Both the position numbers and the translations under genes were made by a program. A DNA stretch of 23,427 bases from UBA5209 sp964625015 (lineage in GTDB: Bacteria; Patescibacteriota; Dojkabacteria; SC72), in contig CAZUZI010000012.1 of assembly GCA_964625015.1 (NCBI GenBank), positions 1 through 23,427 on the forward strand. Direction: 5' to 3'. Shown here one piece after another: positions 13,221 through 21,304 of the stretch. The notes beneath the pieces are model-generated. The model did not search any database and was not told the DNA's origin. It worked only from the letters and a program-made list of their open reading frames with translations. Within the stretch, counting starts at the first letter, position 1, and the number at the start of each line of letters is the position of its first letter.

Positions 13221-13302
13221 CAGTTGATATATCAGTTGCTATGCAGTTGGTATATCAGTTGAGATACAGTTGAGATACTCTGCATAGTACGTTGCATAGT
13301 AC
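13221..13302 (-). repeat. right iteron array, inverted orientation
   Basis: CAGTTG occurs at 13221, 13233, 13244, 13256 and 13267 (spacing 12, 11, 12, 11), followed by GCATAGTAC at 13282 and 13294. On the - strand the first five read N-CAACTG preceded by TA-rich bases, the same core as the CAACT units of the left array. The two arrays are therefore inverted relative to each other. Their inner edges (13140 and 13221) are equidistant from 13180.5. The 13303-13369 stretch beyond the array holds no gene. Confidence 0.85.
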
Positions 13303-13369
13303 TCTGAGTTGCAGATAGGGATTAAGGAAGTACTAGAAACCATCAAGGGGAAGACTGCAACTGCGCAGC

Positions 13370-13519
13370 TTAGGCCGGCAGATAGACAGCAGTTGCTACG
13401 CTTATGGCTAAATCGAGCAGAAACATATCAAAATCAAACGAACTCGTCAAAGGCATACTTGGATAGCCATTGTGAGAGAAAGTGAATTTCTGATATGCTA
13501 CAGCTCGAAATAGAGGCAT
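13370..13519 (-). CDS. possible 49-aa protein (uncertain)
   Basis: An open frame on the - strand reads MPLFRAVAYQKFTFSHNGYP... and ends in a hydrophobic stretch (LLDLAISVATAVYL). The composition is protein-like, but there is no Shine-Dalgarno sequence before the ATG at 13519. The frame extends further upstream through the terminator hairpin and the neighbouring gene, which argues that openness here may be chance. If real, it would need a promoter between the terminator (13553-13579) and 13519. Listed as a weak candidate only. Confidence 0.22.
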   Translation of the reverse strand: MPLFRAVAYQKFTFSHNGYPSMPLTSSFDFDMFLLDLAISVATAVYLPA

Positions 13520-13552
13520 CTGCGCATAGACGTTGCTATGCTTGGGTGCAGT

Positions 13553-13579
13553 AAAAAAAAGAAAGGGGCCGAAGCCCCT
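13553..13579 (-). terminator. intrinsic terminator, UUCG tetraloop
   Basis: Read leftwards: AGGGGC-TTCG-GCCCCT followed by TTCTTTTTTTT. A 6-bp GC stem closed by a C(UUCG)G loop plus a U-run is a textbook rho-independent terminator. It overlaps the stop codon (13578-13580) of the 92-residue gene on its right and separates that gene from the rest of the leftward operon. Confidence 0.93.
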
Positions 13580-13856
13580 ATTCTGCATAACAGCTAACCA
13601 CCCAAATAGGGCGCGGTGGATTATCCCACTTTGGGTTCTCCACTGCCAATGCCACAAGATACTCTCGTATCTCGTAGCACTGGCTAATATCCTCATAGCC
13701 GTAGTACCTCGCAATCACCGCGGCTGCGGCGATCACTGCCTCTAAGTATTTCTCAGCCAGTTCCTTTTCGTAGAACAAGCCAAGCAGTTCCTCACCTGCT
13801 GTTTCAAAGCTATGGCTCGCATAGCCTATCTGTTGTTGAAATAATGGTGGCAACAT
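13578..13856 (-). CDS. hypothetical protein, 92 aa, monocistronic
   Basis: Starts MLPPLFQQQIGYASHSFETA with AGGAGG six bases before the ATG at 13856. The middle is an acidic/Ala-rich helix pair (EELLGLFYEKELAEKYLEAVIAAAAVIARYYG), ending with Pro/Trp-rich residues. I do not recognise the family. It is transcribed leftwards as a single gene between the late leader and its own UUCG terminator, next to the iteron region. The position suggests an early or regulatory product, but there is no HTH. A weak TTGACG lies about 19 bases upstream of AATATT in front of it, a poor promoter candidate. Confidence 0.78.
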   Translation of the reverse strand: MLPPLFQQQIGYASHSFETAGEELLGLFYEKELAEKYLEAVIAAAAVIARYYGYEDISQCYEIREYLVALAVENPKWDNPPRPIWVVSCYAE

Positions 13857-14076
13857 GGCACACCTCCTAATATTTGGCTCAGCGGAGAGAGTGCGTCAAC
13901 CTGCAACGAGAGCAACGCAACTCAACGAGTTCTTTGAATCGATTCCCCAAGCGAGGGGGTAGGCATAGGGGTATTTCCTCCTCACAAACTGCGCAACTAT
14001 TTTTTAGAGAAGTGTTTGCGACTCTTTCGCATCTGCGTGGCTTTACTTCGCACCCCTATCCGCTCACTTTGTCTGC
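13857..14076. promoter_or_regulatory. divergent leader between leftward gene and late genes
   Basis: 220 bases separating divergently transcribed genes, so promoters for both directions are expected here. Visible structures: a CCCC/GGGG stem (13943-13956 region) and a TGCGA/TCGCA hairpin near 14017-14032. A rightward 68-codon TTG ORF (13874-14080) is Arg/Ser-rich with no ribosome site, and two tiny leftward ORFs (11 and 14 codons) occur; I do not accept any of them as genes. No consensus sigma-70 promoter stands out, so late transcription may use another factor. Confidence 0.5.
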
Positions 14077-14853
14077 ATGAAGTTAGAACGACGTATGCAA
14101 CACCGCACCCTGTTCAATGGCGAATGTCGCCTCTGGACAGCCTACAGCGTGGACGAATGCCCTCCCGACATCGAATACGTCCCCTGGCGTGACTATCAGT
14201 ACAGCGAAGCCAACTGCCGTGACAAGGTATTCCACGTCCTCAGCGACGATGGCATGGTAGTCCCTGTCTTTTCAGTGGGCTATATCCGCACAGGCATCGT
14301 GCTAAAGACCGCCTTCGGCCACTTTGTGCTGACTCCCAGGAATAAGAGCAAGTGTCGAATGCACGTTTTGGTTGAGAATCAAGGGCAGTTGGAGGACTAC
14401 GCAGGACGCAAACACTGCTCATCCGCCATGACTGAGGCAGTGGTAAGCCAACTGGCAGCGCATGGGCTGGAGCTCAACGAAATCCTTAAGATTTTAACAG
14501 TCCATCCGTTGGGTGAGAAGGGCAAGCGCATAAGCAAGTTCTACAAAAGCGAGGAATGCAGAAATATGATTAGAAACGAGGTCAGAACCATCCTCAACAA
14601 CTGCGGCATCACCGAGGAATCGGTTGTCAAAATGCTGATGGATGCGCATGAGATAGCCAAAGAGAAGCGTGATTGCAGCAATATGCTGAGAGCGACTGAG
14701 ACTCTGGTAGAAATGTACGGCTTGAAGGACAAGGCGAAGGAAACGACCACCAACACCATCGAAATCGGGAGCGAGGTGGAGGATTTGCAGCGCCTGGAGA
14801 ACGTCAAAGAGCGGCTGAAATTGCAACAAAAGACGGAAAAGAGCGAGAATTAG
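14077..14853 (+). CDS. putative small terminase subunit
   Basis: 258 residues, immediately upstream of the large terminase. The C-terminal half fits a TerS: helical, with an Ile/Leu-rich region (EILKILTVHPLGEKGKRISKF, 138-158), an AHEIAKEKRDCSNMLRATETLVEMYGL segment (about 188-216) typical of the oligomerisation/C-terminal part of small terminases, and a charged tail. The N-terminal 110 residues (Trp, Tyr and Cys-containing, with a beta-rich HVLSDDGMVVPVFSVGYI) are an extra domain without a match. TerS recognises the packaging site and stimulates TerL. The first ATG at 14077 has no Shine-Dalgarno sequence; neither has the in-frame ATG at 14095. Identification rests on position and the helical C-terminus. 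Confidence 0.68.
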   Translation: MKLERRMQHRTLFNGECRLWTAYSVDECPPDIEYVPWRDYQYSEANCRDKVFHVLSDDGMVVPVFSVGYIRTGIVLKTAFGHFVLTPRNKSKCRMHVLVENQGQLEDYAGRKHCSSAMTEAVVSQLAAHGLELNEILKILTVHPLGEKGKRISKFYKSEECRNMIRNEVRTILNNCGITEESVVKMLMDAHEIAKEKRDCSNMLRATETLVEMYGLKDKAKETTTNTIEIGSEVEDLQRLENVKERLKLQQKTEKSEN

Positions 14854-14872
14854 GGCTTAATTCGCAGGAAAT

Positions 14873-16405
14873 ATGCAAAATCAAGACGATAAACTGTCAA
14901 AACTGATATCTGCGCTGCGGGTAGAGTTCCCCGAAGTGGATAATCGCACTCTGATGAAGATGGCGATGCGCATATCGATACCTGCGTTTGCGATTACCTG
15001 CTTCCCCAAGACAGTTCCACTGACAATCCCCTCGATTCACTACGAGTTATACGAGTTATTGCAGTCCAAGCAGTATGAGAAGTCGGCCATTGCGCTGCCT
15101 CGTGGCTGTGCGAAGTCAACTGTCACCAGCTTTCTGTATGTGCTGTGGGAAGCGCTGCACAAGGTAGAGGGCAAGGACTTGTTCATCACAATTATTTCAG
15201 AATCGCAAAGCCAAAGCATCAACTTTCTTACCCGCATCAAGAGCGCACTGAGCAAGAATCCGCAGATACGCAAGTACTATGGCGATTTAGGGCCTAATAC
15301 GGCAGCAAGATGGCGTGAGGACGACGTAGTGCTATCTAATGGCACTCGTATCATGGCACTGGGAACAGGGCAGAAGGTGCGTGGCAACATTCAGGACGAT
15401 ACACGTCCCAATATCATCATCCTTGACGACTTTGAATCTGAAACCAATGCCAAGACACCCGAAGCAAGGCTGAACAACCGCAAATGGATTATGGAAGCTG
15501 TAGTGCCAAGCTTAAATCAACTGGAAGGCAGAATCATCTGCATCGGCACTACCATTAGCGAGGACTGCTTTTTGCAGTGGGTGAAAGACGCACCCGACTG
15601 GAACGTCATTTGGAAGGAAGTAGTCGATAAGGATGGCGTTAGCATCTGGCCTGAGATGTATCCGCTGGAGAAGATAGAGAAAATACGCCAGGGCTTTGAG
15701 CATATGGGCAATCTGAGCGGCTTCTTCCAAGAATACATGAATCAGCCCCAATCGCCTGACGACGCACCCTTCAAGCCGCACTATATGCGCACCTACAGTG
15801 GAGATATAGAGCAAATAGATGGCAAGTGGTATCTTGACTTTGATGGAAAAAAGCGTCAGTTAAACGTGTTTATGGGCGTGGATTTAGCCTCTGCAATGGG
15901 CTATCGCAACGACTACACGGTGTTGGCGACTGTAGGCAAGGATGCCTATGGCAATGAGTATCTCTTGGATGTGGTGAGAAGCAAATCCAACCCTGCGCTG
16001 CATCCCGACATGATTATCGAAGCCTACAAGAAGTGGAAGCATCAGGGCGTCTATATCGAGGCTATAGCCTATCAAGAGAGTTGCAGACAGCACGTCAGAG
16101 CCAAGATGATTGAGGAAGGCATACATATCCCTGGCATAGAGCGCAAGATCACCCACCGCAACAGCAAGTCAGAACGCCTTATCTCGTTAGTCCCACTGTT
16201 TGCGCAGGGGCGTTTCTACTTTCGTGGCGGTGATTTGGAAGCGCAGCGTGAGTTCCTCAGCTTCCCCAAAGGCAAGAACGACGACCTCTTAGACGCTATC
16301 TGGATGGCAAGCAACTATGGCTATAAACCTGTCAAGCACGATGAAAAGGAAGGAAATACGTTTAAGCAACAGATAAGCAGACGCTTAGGATGGATGGTAG
16401 CATGA
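14873..16405 (+). CDS. terL: terminase large subunit (TerL)
   Basis: 510 residues. The packaging motor and headful/cos nuclease that pumps DNA into the procapsid through the portal. ATPase domain: Walker A ALPRGCAKST (74-83, K81), Walker B IIILDDFES (181-189, D185/D186/E188), coupling motif CIGTT (223-227). Nuclease (RNase H-like) domain: FMGVDLAS (333-340, D337), NDYTVLATVG with D347, an acidic residue in YIEAIAYQES and the C-terminal KGKNDDLLDA (466-475) with D470/D471/D474. Domain order and length are normal. AGGA lies just before the ATG. The last four bases overlap the ATG of the small Cys protein. Confidence 0.96.
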   Translation: MQNQDDKLSKLISALRVEFPEVDNRTLMKMAMRISIPAFAITCFPKTVPLTIPSIHYELYELLQSKQYEKSAIALPRGCAKSTVTSFLYVLWEALHKVEGKDLFITIISESQSQSINFLTRIKSALSKNPQIRKYYGDLGPNTAARWREDDVVLSNGTRIMALGTGQKVRGNIQDDTRPNIIILDDFESETNAKTPEARLNNRKWIMEAVVPSLNQLEGRIICIGTTISEDCFLQWVKDAPDWNVIWKEVVDKDGVSIWPEMYPLEKIEKIRQGFEHMGNLSGFFQEYMNQPQSPDDAPFKPHYMRTYSGDIEQIDGKWYLDFDGKKRQLNVFMGVDLASAMGYRNDYTVLATVGKDAYGNEYLLDVVRSKSNPALHPDMIIEAYKKWKHQGVYIEAIAYQESCRQHVRAKMIEEGIHIPGIERKITHRNSKSERLISLVPLFAQGRFYFRGGDLEAQREFLSFPKGKNDDLLDAIWMASNYGYKPVKHDEKEGNTFKQQISRRLGWMVA

Positions 16406-16596
16406 GCATTCTCAAACGCCCCAACAGCATCGAAAAGAAGAACGGCATGAGTTGCGACAGCTGCGACTACGCCGACAGATGCAGACATATAGCGGCAGTC
16501 AAGACCTATGAGCGCATTAACCACATCTGCATAAACTACAGCAATGAGCGTAAGGGCGTCTTTGGTTCAACGCAGAAGCTGATGAAGGTGCTGTGA
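16402..16596 (+). CDS. small Cys-rich protein between terL and portal
   Basis: 64 residues from the ATG at 16402, which overlaps the terL stop (ATGA); a start at 16390 inside terL is less likely. Four cysteines, C18-x2-C21-x5-C27-x15-C43, could hold a zinc ion or Fe-S cluster. The rest is basic and Tyr/Asn-containing. Small Cys proteins in this slot occur in some phages, but I cannot assign a function. Coupling to terL implies late expression and a possible packaging or head-assembly role. Confidence 0.72.
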   Translation: MSILKRPNSIEKKNGMSCDSCDYADRCRHIAAVKTYERINHICINYSNERKGVFGSTQKLMKVL

Positions 16597-16699
16597 GAGA
16601 ACTGCAAGCAACTGTAATTAGTGGAGATATGCAGCACTTTAGCACCACAAGGCTTGTTCATAACCATCAAATCGGCATTTTATCGCCAGTGAGGAACAA
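16597..16699. other. short gap before portal gene
   Basis: A 103-base space. A 27-codon ATG ORF (16629-16712) with a poorly spaced GGAG ends inside the portal start; I do not call it a gene. The final GAGGAACAA is the ribosome site for the TTG-initiated portal gene. Confidence 0.4.
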
Positions 16700-18943
16700 T
16701 TGGCAAAGATAAAGATTGACGACGTTATGCACCTTAGCAACGCAGACTACGCTGCGAAGACAGCCGAACTGTGGAAGAACTTCTCCACTGGCAACAGAGC
16801 CATGTGGGCTGAACAAGCGCAGGAAGACAGAGAGTTTCGCCTCGGCAAGCAGTGGGCTGACACTGACAAGGAAATACTTGAGCAGCGCAACCAGGCTGCT
16901 TTAGTTATCAATCGTGTGCATCCTGCCGTAGAGTTAGCCAAATCCATTCTCACTGCCAATAAGCCCACGTTCAGAGTATCAGCTGCGGAAGATAGCGACA
17001 ATAAGACCGCTGCAGCGATGAACGGCTTTATTCAATACATCTGGTCAATCTCGCAGGGCGACAGGCAACTATCCAAAGCAATCGATGATTTTTACGTTAC
17101 AGGTCTCGGAACTCTCCTATGCTACATAGACCCCTTCGCTGATGGTGGACGTGGCGAAGTTAAGTTCAGAGCAATCGATCCCATGCACGTGTATATCGAC
17201 CCCAACTCGCAGGACGAATTCTGCTCTGACGCATCCGATATCATCATCTCCAGAACCTACACACAAGGACAACTCTCTCGCATCTACCCAAAATACAAGA
17301 CAGCAATCGAAACGGCAACTGGCACTCTCTACAGCGAATATGCCACGTCCACTGCCAGTGATGAGAATCTCATTGTCTTTGCAGGTTCTGAAACCACTGC
17401 CAACCACGACGGAGAATATCTGCGTGGCTATGAACGCTATACCAAAGTGTGGATTGAAATGGTGCGGGTATATGAGAAGTGGTCTAAGGCAGAATACAAC
17501 TTTACGCAGGAGAAGTTCGAAGAGTATTTGAACAAGCCTGTATGGATTATCAACAACTCCATCTCCACCGAAGAAGTTTTGGCGAGAGCGGCTGCTGAGC
17601 GTTTAATGAAGGAATATGAGAATCTGCTCATGCAATACGAGCAAGCCTTATCGGTGGCCGAATCAGATCCTCAATACGCAGAAGCTATGCAACAGCAGGG
17701 TATGCAGCCGCCTCAGCCACCTCAAATCCAACAGCTTACCATGGCAGACCTCTTTGCAGAGGGACAGATAACCACAGTGAAAGTCCCCATGCAACGCATC
17801 TATATGGGCGTGGTAGTGGGCGATACGAAGCTCTATGGCAGACTGCTCAACTGCGAGGAATATCCCATCATCACCATGATGAATCTGCACACAGGCAGTC
17901 CCTACCCCCTCTCCGATGTGCGCATGATTAAAGACATCCAGCGCTATATTAACAAGGTGCGCTCCCTGATCGTAGCTCACGCTTCCACCTCTACCAATGT
18001 GAAGGTGATGGTCCCACGTGGGACTGACGTAGCCGCACTGAAAGAGCAGTGGGCGCAGCCTGGGGCAATCATCGAAGTGGACTTTGCAGAGGGGCAGCCT
18101 ATCCCTGTCTCTCCGCTGCCCATGCCTAACGAGCTTTATCAGAACGAACAAATAGCCAAGAACGACATCGACCACCAACTGGGTCTCTACGACTCTATGG
18201 CAGGTAATAGTGCCAATGCTCCCGACACCTATCGGGGGATTATGATGCTCGATGAGTTCGGTCAAAGGCGTATCAAGGTTAAACAGGCGGTTATCGAGCA
18301 AGCCTTGCAATGTCTTGGCAAGACGATAATCGCTTTCATACAGGAATTCTATATCGCAGAAAAGCAACTACGCATTCTGCAACCCAACAACTCCATAAAC
18401 GAATACGCTGTCAACAAGCGAATGTATGACGAGTATGGACAAGTAGTCGGCACATTGAACGATGTTAGCGTCGGGAAGTACGACGTATTGGTGATCACGG
18501 GTTCGACACTGCCATCCAATCGTTATGCGCAACTGGAATTCTACAAAGATTTGTATAAAGATCAGATCATTGATAGAGTCGAAGTGCTGAAAAAGACGGA
18601 TGTATTCGATATTGAAGGCGTTCTGCAACGCATCGACACCATCGAACAGCTAACTGCTCAACTGGAGCAGTTGCAACAGAAGGTTGCAGAACTACAAGGC
18701 GATTTACAGACTCGTGAACGTGAATTGTTCCACACCAAGCTAAACGCTGCCGTAAACCAGGAAGCTATCAAAGTAAGAGAATCTGCCTTAGAACAACGCA
18801 AGGCAGGAGAACTCTATCAGGCTCGCTTAGGCGACACCCTGAAGAACGCTGGCGAAGCTGCTGCTATGGAAGTGCAACGCATTGGTATGGAAGAACGTGA
18901 TCGGATAAGACGCCAAAAACAACCCAAAGCAAGAGGTAACTAA
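16700..18943 (+). CDS. portal protein, P22-like
   Basis: 747 residues. Dodecameric ring at the capsid vertex through which TerL drives DNA and onto which the neck is built. The N-terminal region (about 25-150) follows the P22-portal family: W-x-x-x-R-x-x-A-x-x-D-x-x-F-R-L-G-K-Q-W, then ALVINRVHPAVELAKSILTANKPTF, YVTGLGTLLCYIDP and FRAIDPMHVYIDPNSQDE. A middle RMIKDIQRYINKVRSL helix and the DTYRGIMMLDEFGQRRIK segment (about 510-530) are also portal-like. The last 110 residues (about 640-745) are a long charged coiled coil, consistent with the C-terminal barrel of podovirus portals. Start codon is TTG with GAGG five bases upstream. It ends with a TAATG overlap onto the scaffold gene. Confidence 0.92.
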   Translation: MAKIKIDDVMHLSNADYAAKTAELWKNFSTGNRAMWAEQAQEDREFRLGKQWADTDKEILEQRNQAALVINRVHPAVELAKSILTANKPTFRVSAAEDSDNKTAAAMNGFIQYIWSISQGDRQLSKAIDDFYVTGLGTLLCYIDPFADGGRGEVKFRAIDPMHVYIDPNSQDEFCSDASDIIISRTYTQGQLSRIYPKYKTAIETATGTLYSEYATSTASDENLIVFAGSETTANHDGEYLRGYERYTKVWIEMVRVYEKWSKAEYNFTQEKFEEYLNKPVWIINNSISTEEVLARAAAERLMKEYENLLMQYEQALSVAESDPQYAEAMQQQGMQPPQPPQIQQLTMADLFAEGQITTVKVPMQRIYMGVVVGDTKLYGRLLNCEEYPIITMMNLHTGSPYPLSDVRMIKDIQRYINKVRSLIVAHASTSTNVKVMVPRGTDVAALKEQWAQPGAIIEVDFAEGQPIPVSPLPMPNELYQNEQIAKNDIDHQLGLYDSMAGNSANAPDTYRGIMMLDEFGQRRIKVKQAVIEQALQCLGKTIIAFIQEFYIAEKQLRILQPNNSINEYAVNKRMYDEYGQVVGTLNDVSVGKYDVLVITGSTLPSNRYAQLEFYKDLYKDQIIDRVEVLKKTDVFDIEGVLQRIDTIEQLTAQLEQLQQKVAELQGDLQTRERELFHTKLNAAVNQEAIKVRESALEQRKAGELYQARLGDTLKNAGEAAAMEVQRIGMEERDRIRRQKQPKARGN

Positions 18944-19866
18944 TGCTATACCACACCAACCAAGACACTCAACCCAATGATCTGTTTGGAGTTCCAATCA
19001 GTGAGGAAGACTCTTGGCCAACTGACAATGCGGCTTCTCCACTTGGAGGACAACCCGATAATGGCGCTGCAACGACACAACACCAAGAACAGCCACAGAA
19101 CAACGAAGATGTGCGCTACCAATTCTGGCAGTCACAACACGACAAACTGAAATCGCAATACGAACAGCTACTGCGTGAAAACGAGCAGCTTCGCATTAAA
19201 GGCGAACCACCTGCCAACGCACCCATTCAAGAGCCAAAAGAAGAAGCGTTCCCCGACCCTCCCGCTCCACCTCAGAAGCCTTACAGCTTCTCGCAGCGGG
19301 ATGCGATGAGTGACCCTTCCTCTGAATCGGCAAGGTATCTGATGGAGATTACAGAATACAACTCCACCATGAACCAATACAACCTACTGAAGAACCAATG
19401 GCTTGAGGAAAAGCAGCGTGAGTATGCCAAGCAAATGCAACAGCAATACAAAATGACGGAACAGGAAGCGACTCGCAAGGCAGAGCTAAGCTCACAGATG
19501 AATCAGGTCATTGCCAACGTGCAACAGAAATACGGAGTCAGCTATGACATAGCTTTGGACTTCGTAAACACCATGTCGGACAACTCATCCGTAACAGTGG
19601 ATAACTTGTTCGAACTCTATAAAATGAAAAAAGGCGGTGCCATGCAACAGCGACTGCCTGACGGCAGATTCGCACCCGCACCGAATCCACAGAACCAATT
19701 TGGCGCAATGATGCAGCCCTCTCGTGACTTCCAACAGATGCAGCGGGCGCAGAGCGTTCCCCCGACAATGGGGGTACATAATGCGCAAGCAGCCCAATAT
19801 GAAGATCCGATGATAGCGGCGATGAGGGATGCCATAGCCAATGCAAACAAAAGCAATGTGTTTTAG
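18943..19866 (+). CDS. capsid scaffolding protein
   Basis: 307 residues, between portal and major capsid protein as expected. Low-complexity N-terminus rich in Gln, Asn, Asp and Pro (1-60), coiled coil (about 62-88, QHDKLKSQYEQLLRENEQLR), a Pro-rich spacer (92-112), then a long Gln/Glu/Lys helix (about 145-200) and a Gln/Met/Ala-rich tail ending in a basic-hydrophobic helix (DPMIAAMRDAIANANKSNVF). Scaffolds direct coat assembly and leave or are degraded before packaging. No protease motif is seen. Starts one base inside the portal stop. Confidence 0.82.
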   Translation: MLYHTNQDTQPNDLFGVPISEEDSWPTDNAASPLGGQPDNGAATTQHQEQPQNNEDVRYQFWQSQHDKLKSQYEQLLRENEQLRIKGEPPANAPIQEPKEEAFPDPPAPPQKPYSFSQRDAMSDPSSESARYLMEITEYNSTMNQYNLLKNQWLEEKQREYAKQMQQQYKMTEQEATRKAELSSQMNQVIANVQQKYGVSYDIALDFVNTMSDNSSVTVDNLFELYKMKKGGAMQQRLPDGRFAPAPNPQNQFGAMMQPSRDFQQMQRAQSVPPTMGVHNAQAAQYEDPMIAAMRDAIANANKSNVF

Positions 19867-19880
19867 GAGCACACTTATAA

Positions 19881-21293
19881 ATGGCTGATACCTATTTCTT
19901 CTCCACTAACCCAAGTGGAGCTTCCAACGTATATGGCAAATACGATGCCTATACCAATCCTCCGAGTAATGTATCACTCGATAACCTGCGGAGAGGCTTT
20001 GACCTCAGCGGCATGATTGCCGAGCTGAAGCCATACGAATCTCCGTTCTTCACCTACCTGACAAAGGTTCGCAAAGACCCTACGTCTGACCCGATCTTTA
20101 AGATGTTTGAGCAACGCCACCAGTGGCAACGCAGAAACTTCCATGTGGCAACTGCTTTGGCGGCTGGACAGAATATCACTGCTCATGCTACTGGTATCGT
20201 GGTTAAGTGCTACTACGATGCTCGTGGCAAAGACACTGGCACGACTGAAAACGATCCCACATTCTTGGTGCCTGGTCAGATTTTGGCAATTGAAAATGCC
20301 TACGAATCAACCACTGGCGTAACTGGCACCTTGTATGCAAGGGTTGCGCAGTATGGACAAACAGCCACTAAGGTGTCTGTATCTCCGCTGTTCATCCTTA
20401 GCACCACTGCCAAGACTGATGTATCAACCTACACCGATACCTTCACCATTGCTCACGGCAGCCGTGGTCAAGTAGTTGGCACTGCCTACGCTGAAGGTTC
20501 GAGCTATCCCAATAGCTGGAGCGATGTGCTTGGCCAGACTGAGGGATATGCGCAGATTTTCAAGACTGCCTGTCCTCTGTTCTCTGGCACTGCTTTGGCA
20601 ACTGAGTATCGTGGCAAGAAGAATGAGTTTGCCAGAGTATGGACTGAAAAGCTCTCTGAGCATAAGATGGACATGGAACAAGCCTTCATGTTTGGCGTTG
20701 GCCACGTAAGTACCACCACTGGCGCTCTTGGCGTTGAGAATGAATCTACCCCCAAACGTTACACGTGGGGTGCATTACCATTCATCTCTCTCTACGGCAA
20801 CACTGCTGGATTCAGCTATGCTGCCTCTGGCTACAATGACTTCGTGGATTGGTGTCAAAGCTTCTTCACCCCCGAAAGCGGCAACAGCCCCTCCAAGCTG
20901 GTGCTTGCTTCCAATAAAGTAATCGGCTGGTTCAGCAAACTCAATCAGGGCAGCTTCCTCGGCAACACTCTCGTTGCAGAAGCGGCTCGCTTTGACGTGC
21001 AGAATGTCAAGAGTCAGTTCGGCTTCAAGCTTACTCGTGTAACCACTACCTTCGGTGAGCTTAACTTTGTATCTCATCCCTTGCTGCGTGGACAGTGGGA
21101 AGATTATGTAATGGTTCTTGACCTGCCTAATCTCTCGTATCGTCCTCTGCAAGGCAACGGCATCAGTCGTGACACCTTCTACAAGCCCAACGTGCAAGCG
21201 CCAGGCGTGGATGGTCGTATCGATCAGATACTGACTGAGGCAGGTTTGCAGATTCTGCTGCCTGAAACTCATGCAATCTTGAAGTGGAGCTAA
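19881..21293 (+). CDS. major capsid protein
   Basis: 470 residues. The main shell subunit, expected to have the HK97 coat fold. Support: position after the scaffold, length, and the N-terminal arm/E-loop-like segment LKPYESPFFTYLTKVRKD (49-66) with a following MFEQRHQWQRRNF (about 75-87), as in N4-gp56/DUF5309-type coat proteins. The mid-region is beta-rich and Gly/Thr-rich, and the C-terminal part resembles the P-domain (FGELNFVSHPLLRGQWEDYVMVLD). AGGAG lies about eleven bases before the ATG. No delta domain or protease is visible, so maturation is probably scaffold-based rather than proteolytic. Confidence 0.9.
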   Translation: MADTYFFSTNPSGASNVYGKYDAYTNPPSNVSLDNLRRGFDLSGMIAELKPYESPFFTYLTKVRKDPTSDPIFKMFEQRHQWQRRNFHVATALAAGQNITAHATGIVVKCYYDARGKDTGTTENDPTFLVPGQILAIENAYESTTGVTGTLYARVAQYGQTATKVSVSPLFILSTTAKTDVSTYTDTFTIAHGSRGQVVGTAYAEGSSYPNSWSDVLGQTEGYAQIFKTACPLFSGTALATEYRGKKNEFARVWTEKLSEHKMDMEQAFMFGVGHVSTTTGALGVENESTPKRYTWGALPFISLYGNTAGFSYAASGYNDFVDWCQSFFTPESGNSPSKLVLASNKVIGWFSKLNQGSFLGNTLVAEAARFDVQNVKSQFGFKLTRVTTTFGELNFVSHPLLRGQWEDYVMVLDLPNLSYRPLQGNGISRDTFYKPNVQAPGVDGRIDQILTEAGLQILLPETHAILKWS

Positions 21294-21304
21294 GGGGGTA
21301 AATC

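Noticed and set aside
13050..13302. CRISPR array
   Set aside because: Units are only 11-12 bp, without 25-35-bp repeats and unique spacers; they are iterons or binding sites.
13874..14080. 68-codon rightward ORF before terS
   Set aside because: TTG start without a ribosome site and Arg/Ser-rich composition; probably chance in the leader.
16629..16712. 27-codon ORF before the portal gene
   Set aside because: GGAG is too close to the ATG and the product has no features.
17663..18367. 234-codon ORF antisense to the portal gene
   Set aside because: His/Val/Leu-rich antisense shadow of a well-identified gene, no ribosome site.
20775..21272. 165-codon ORF antisense to the capsid gene
   Set aside because: Antisense shadow of the major capsid protein.
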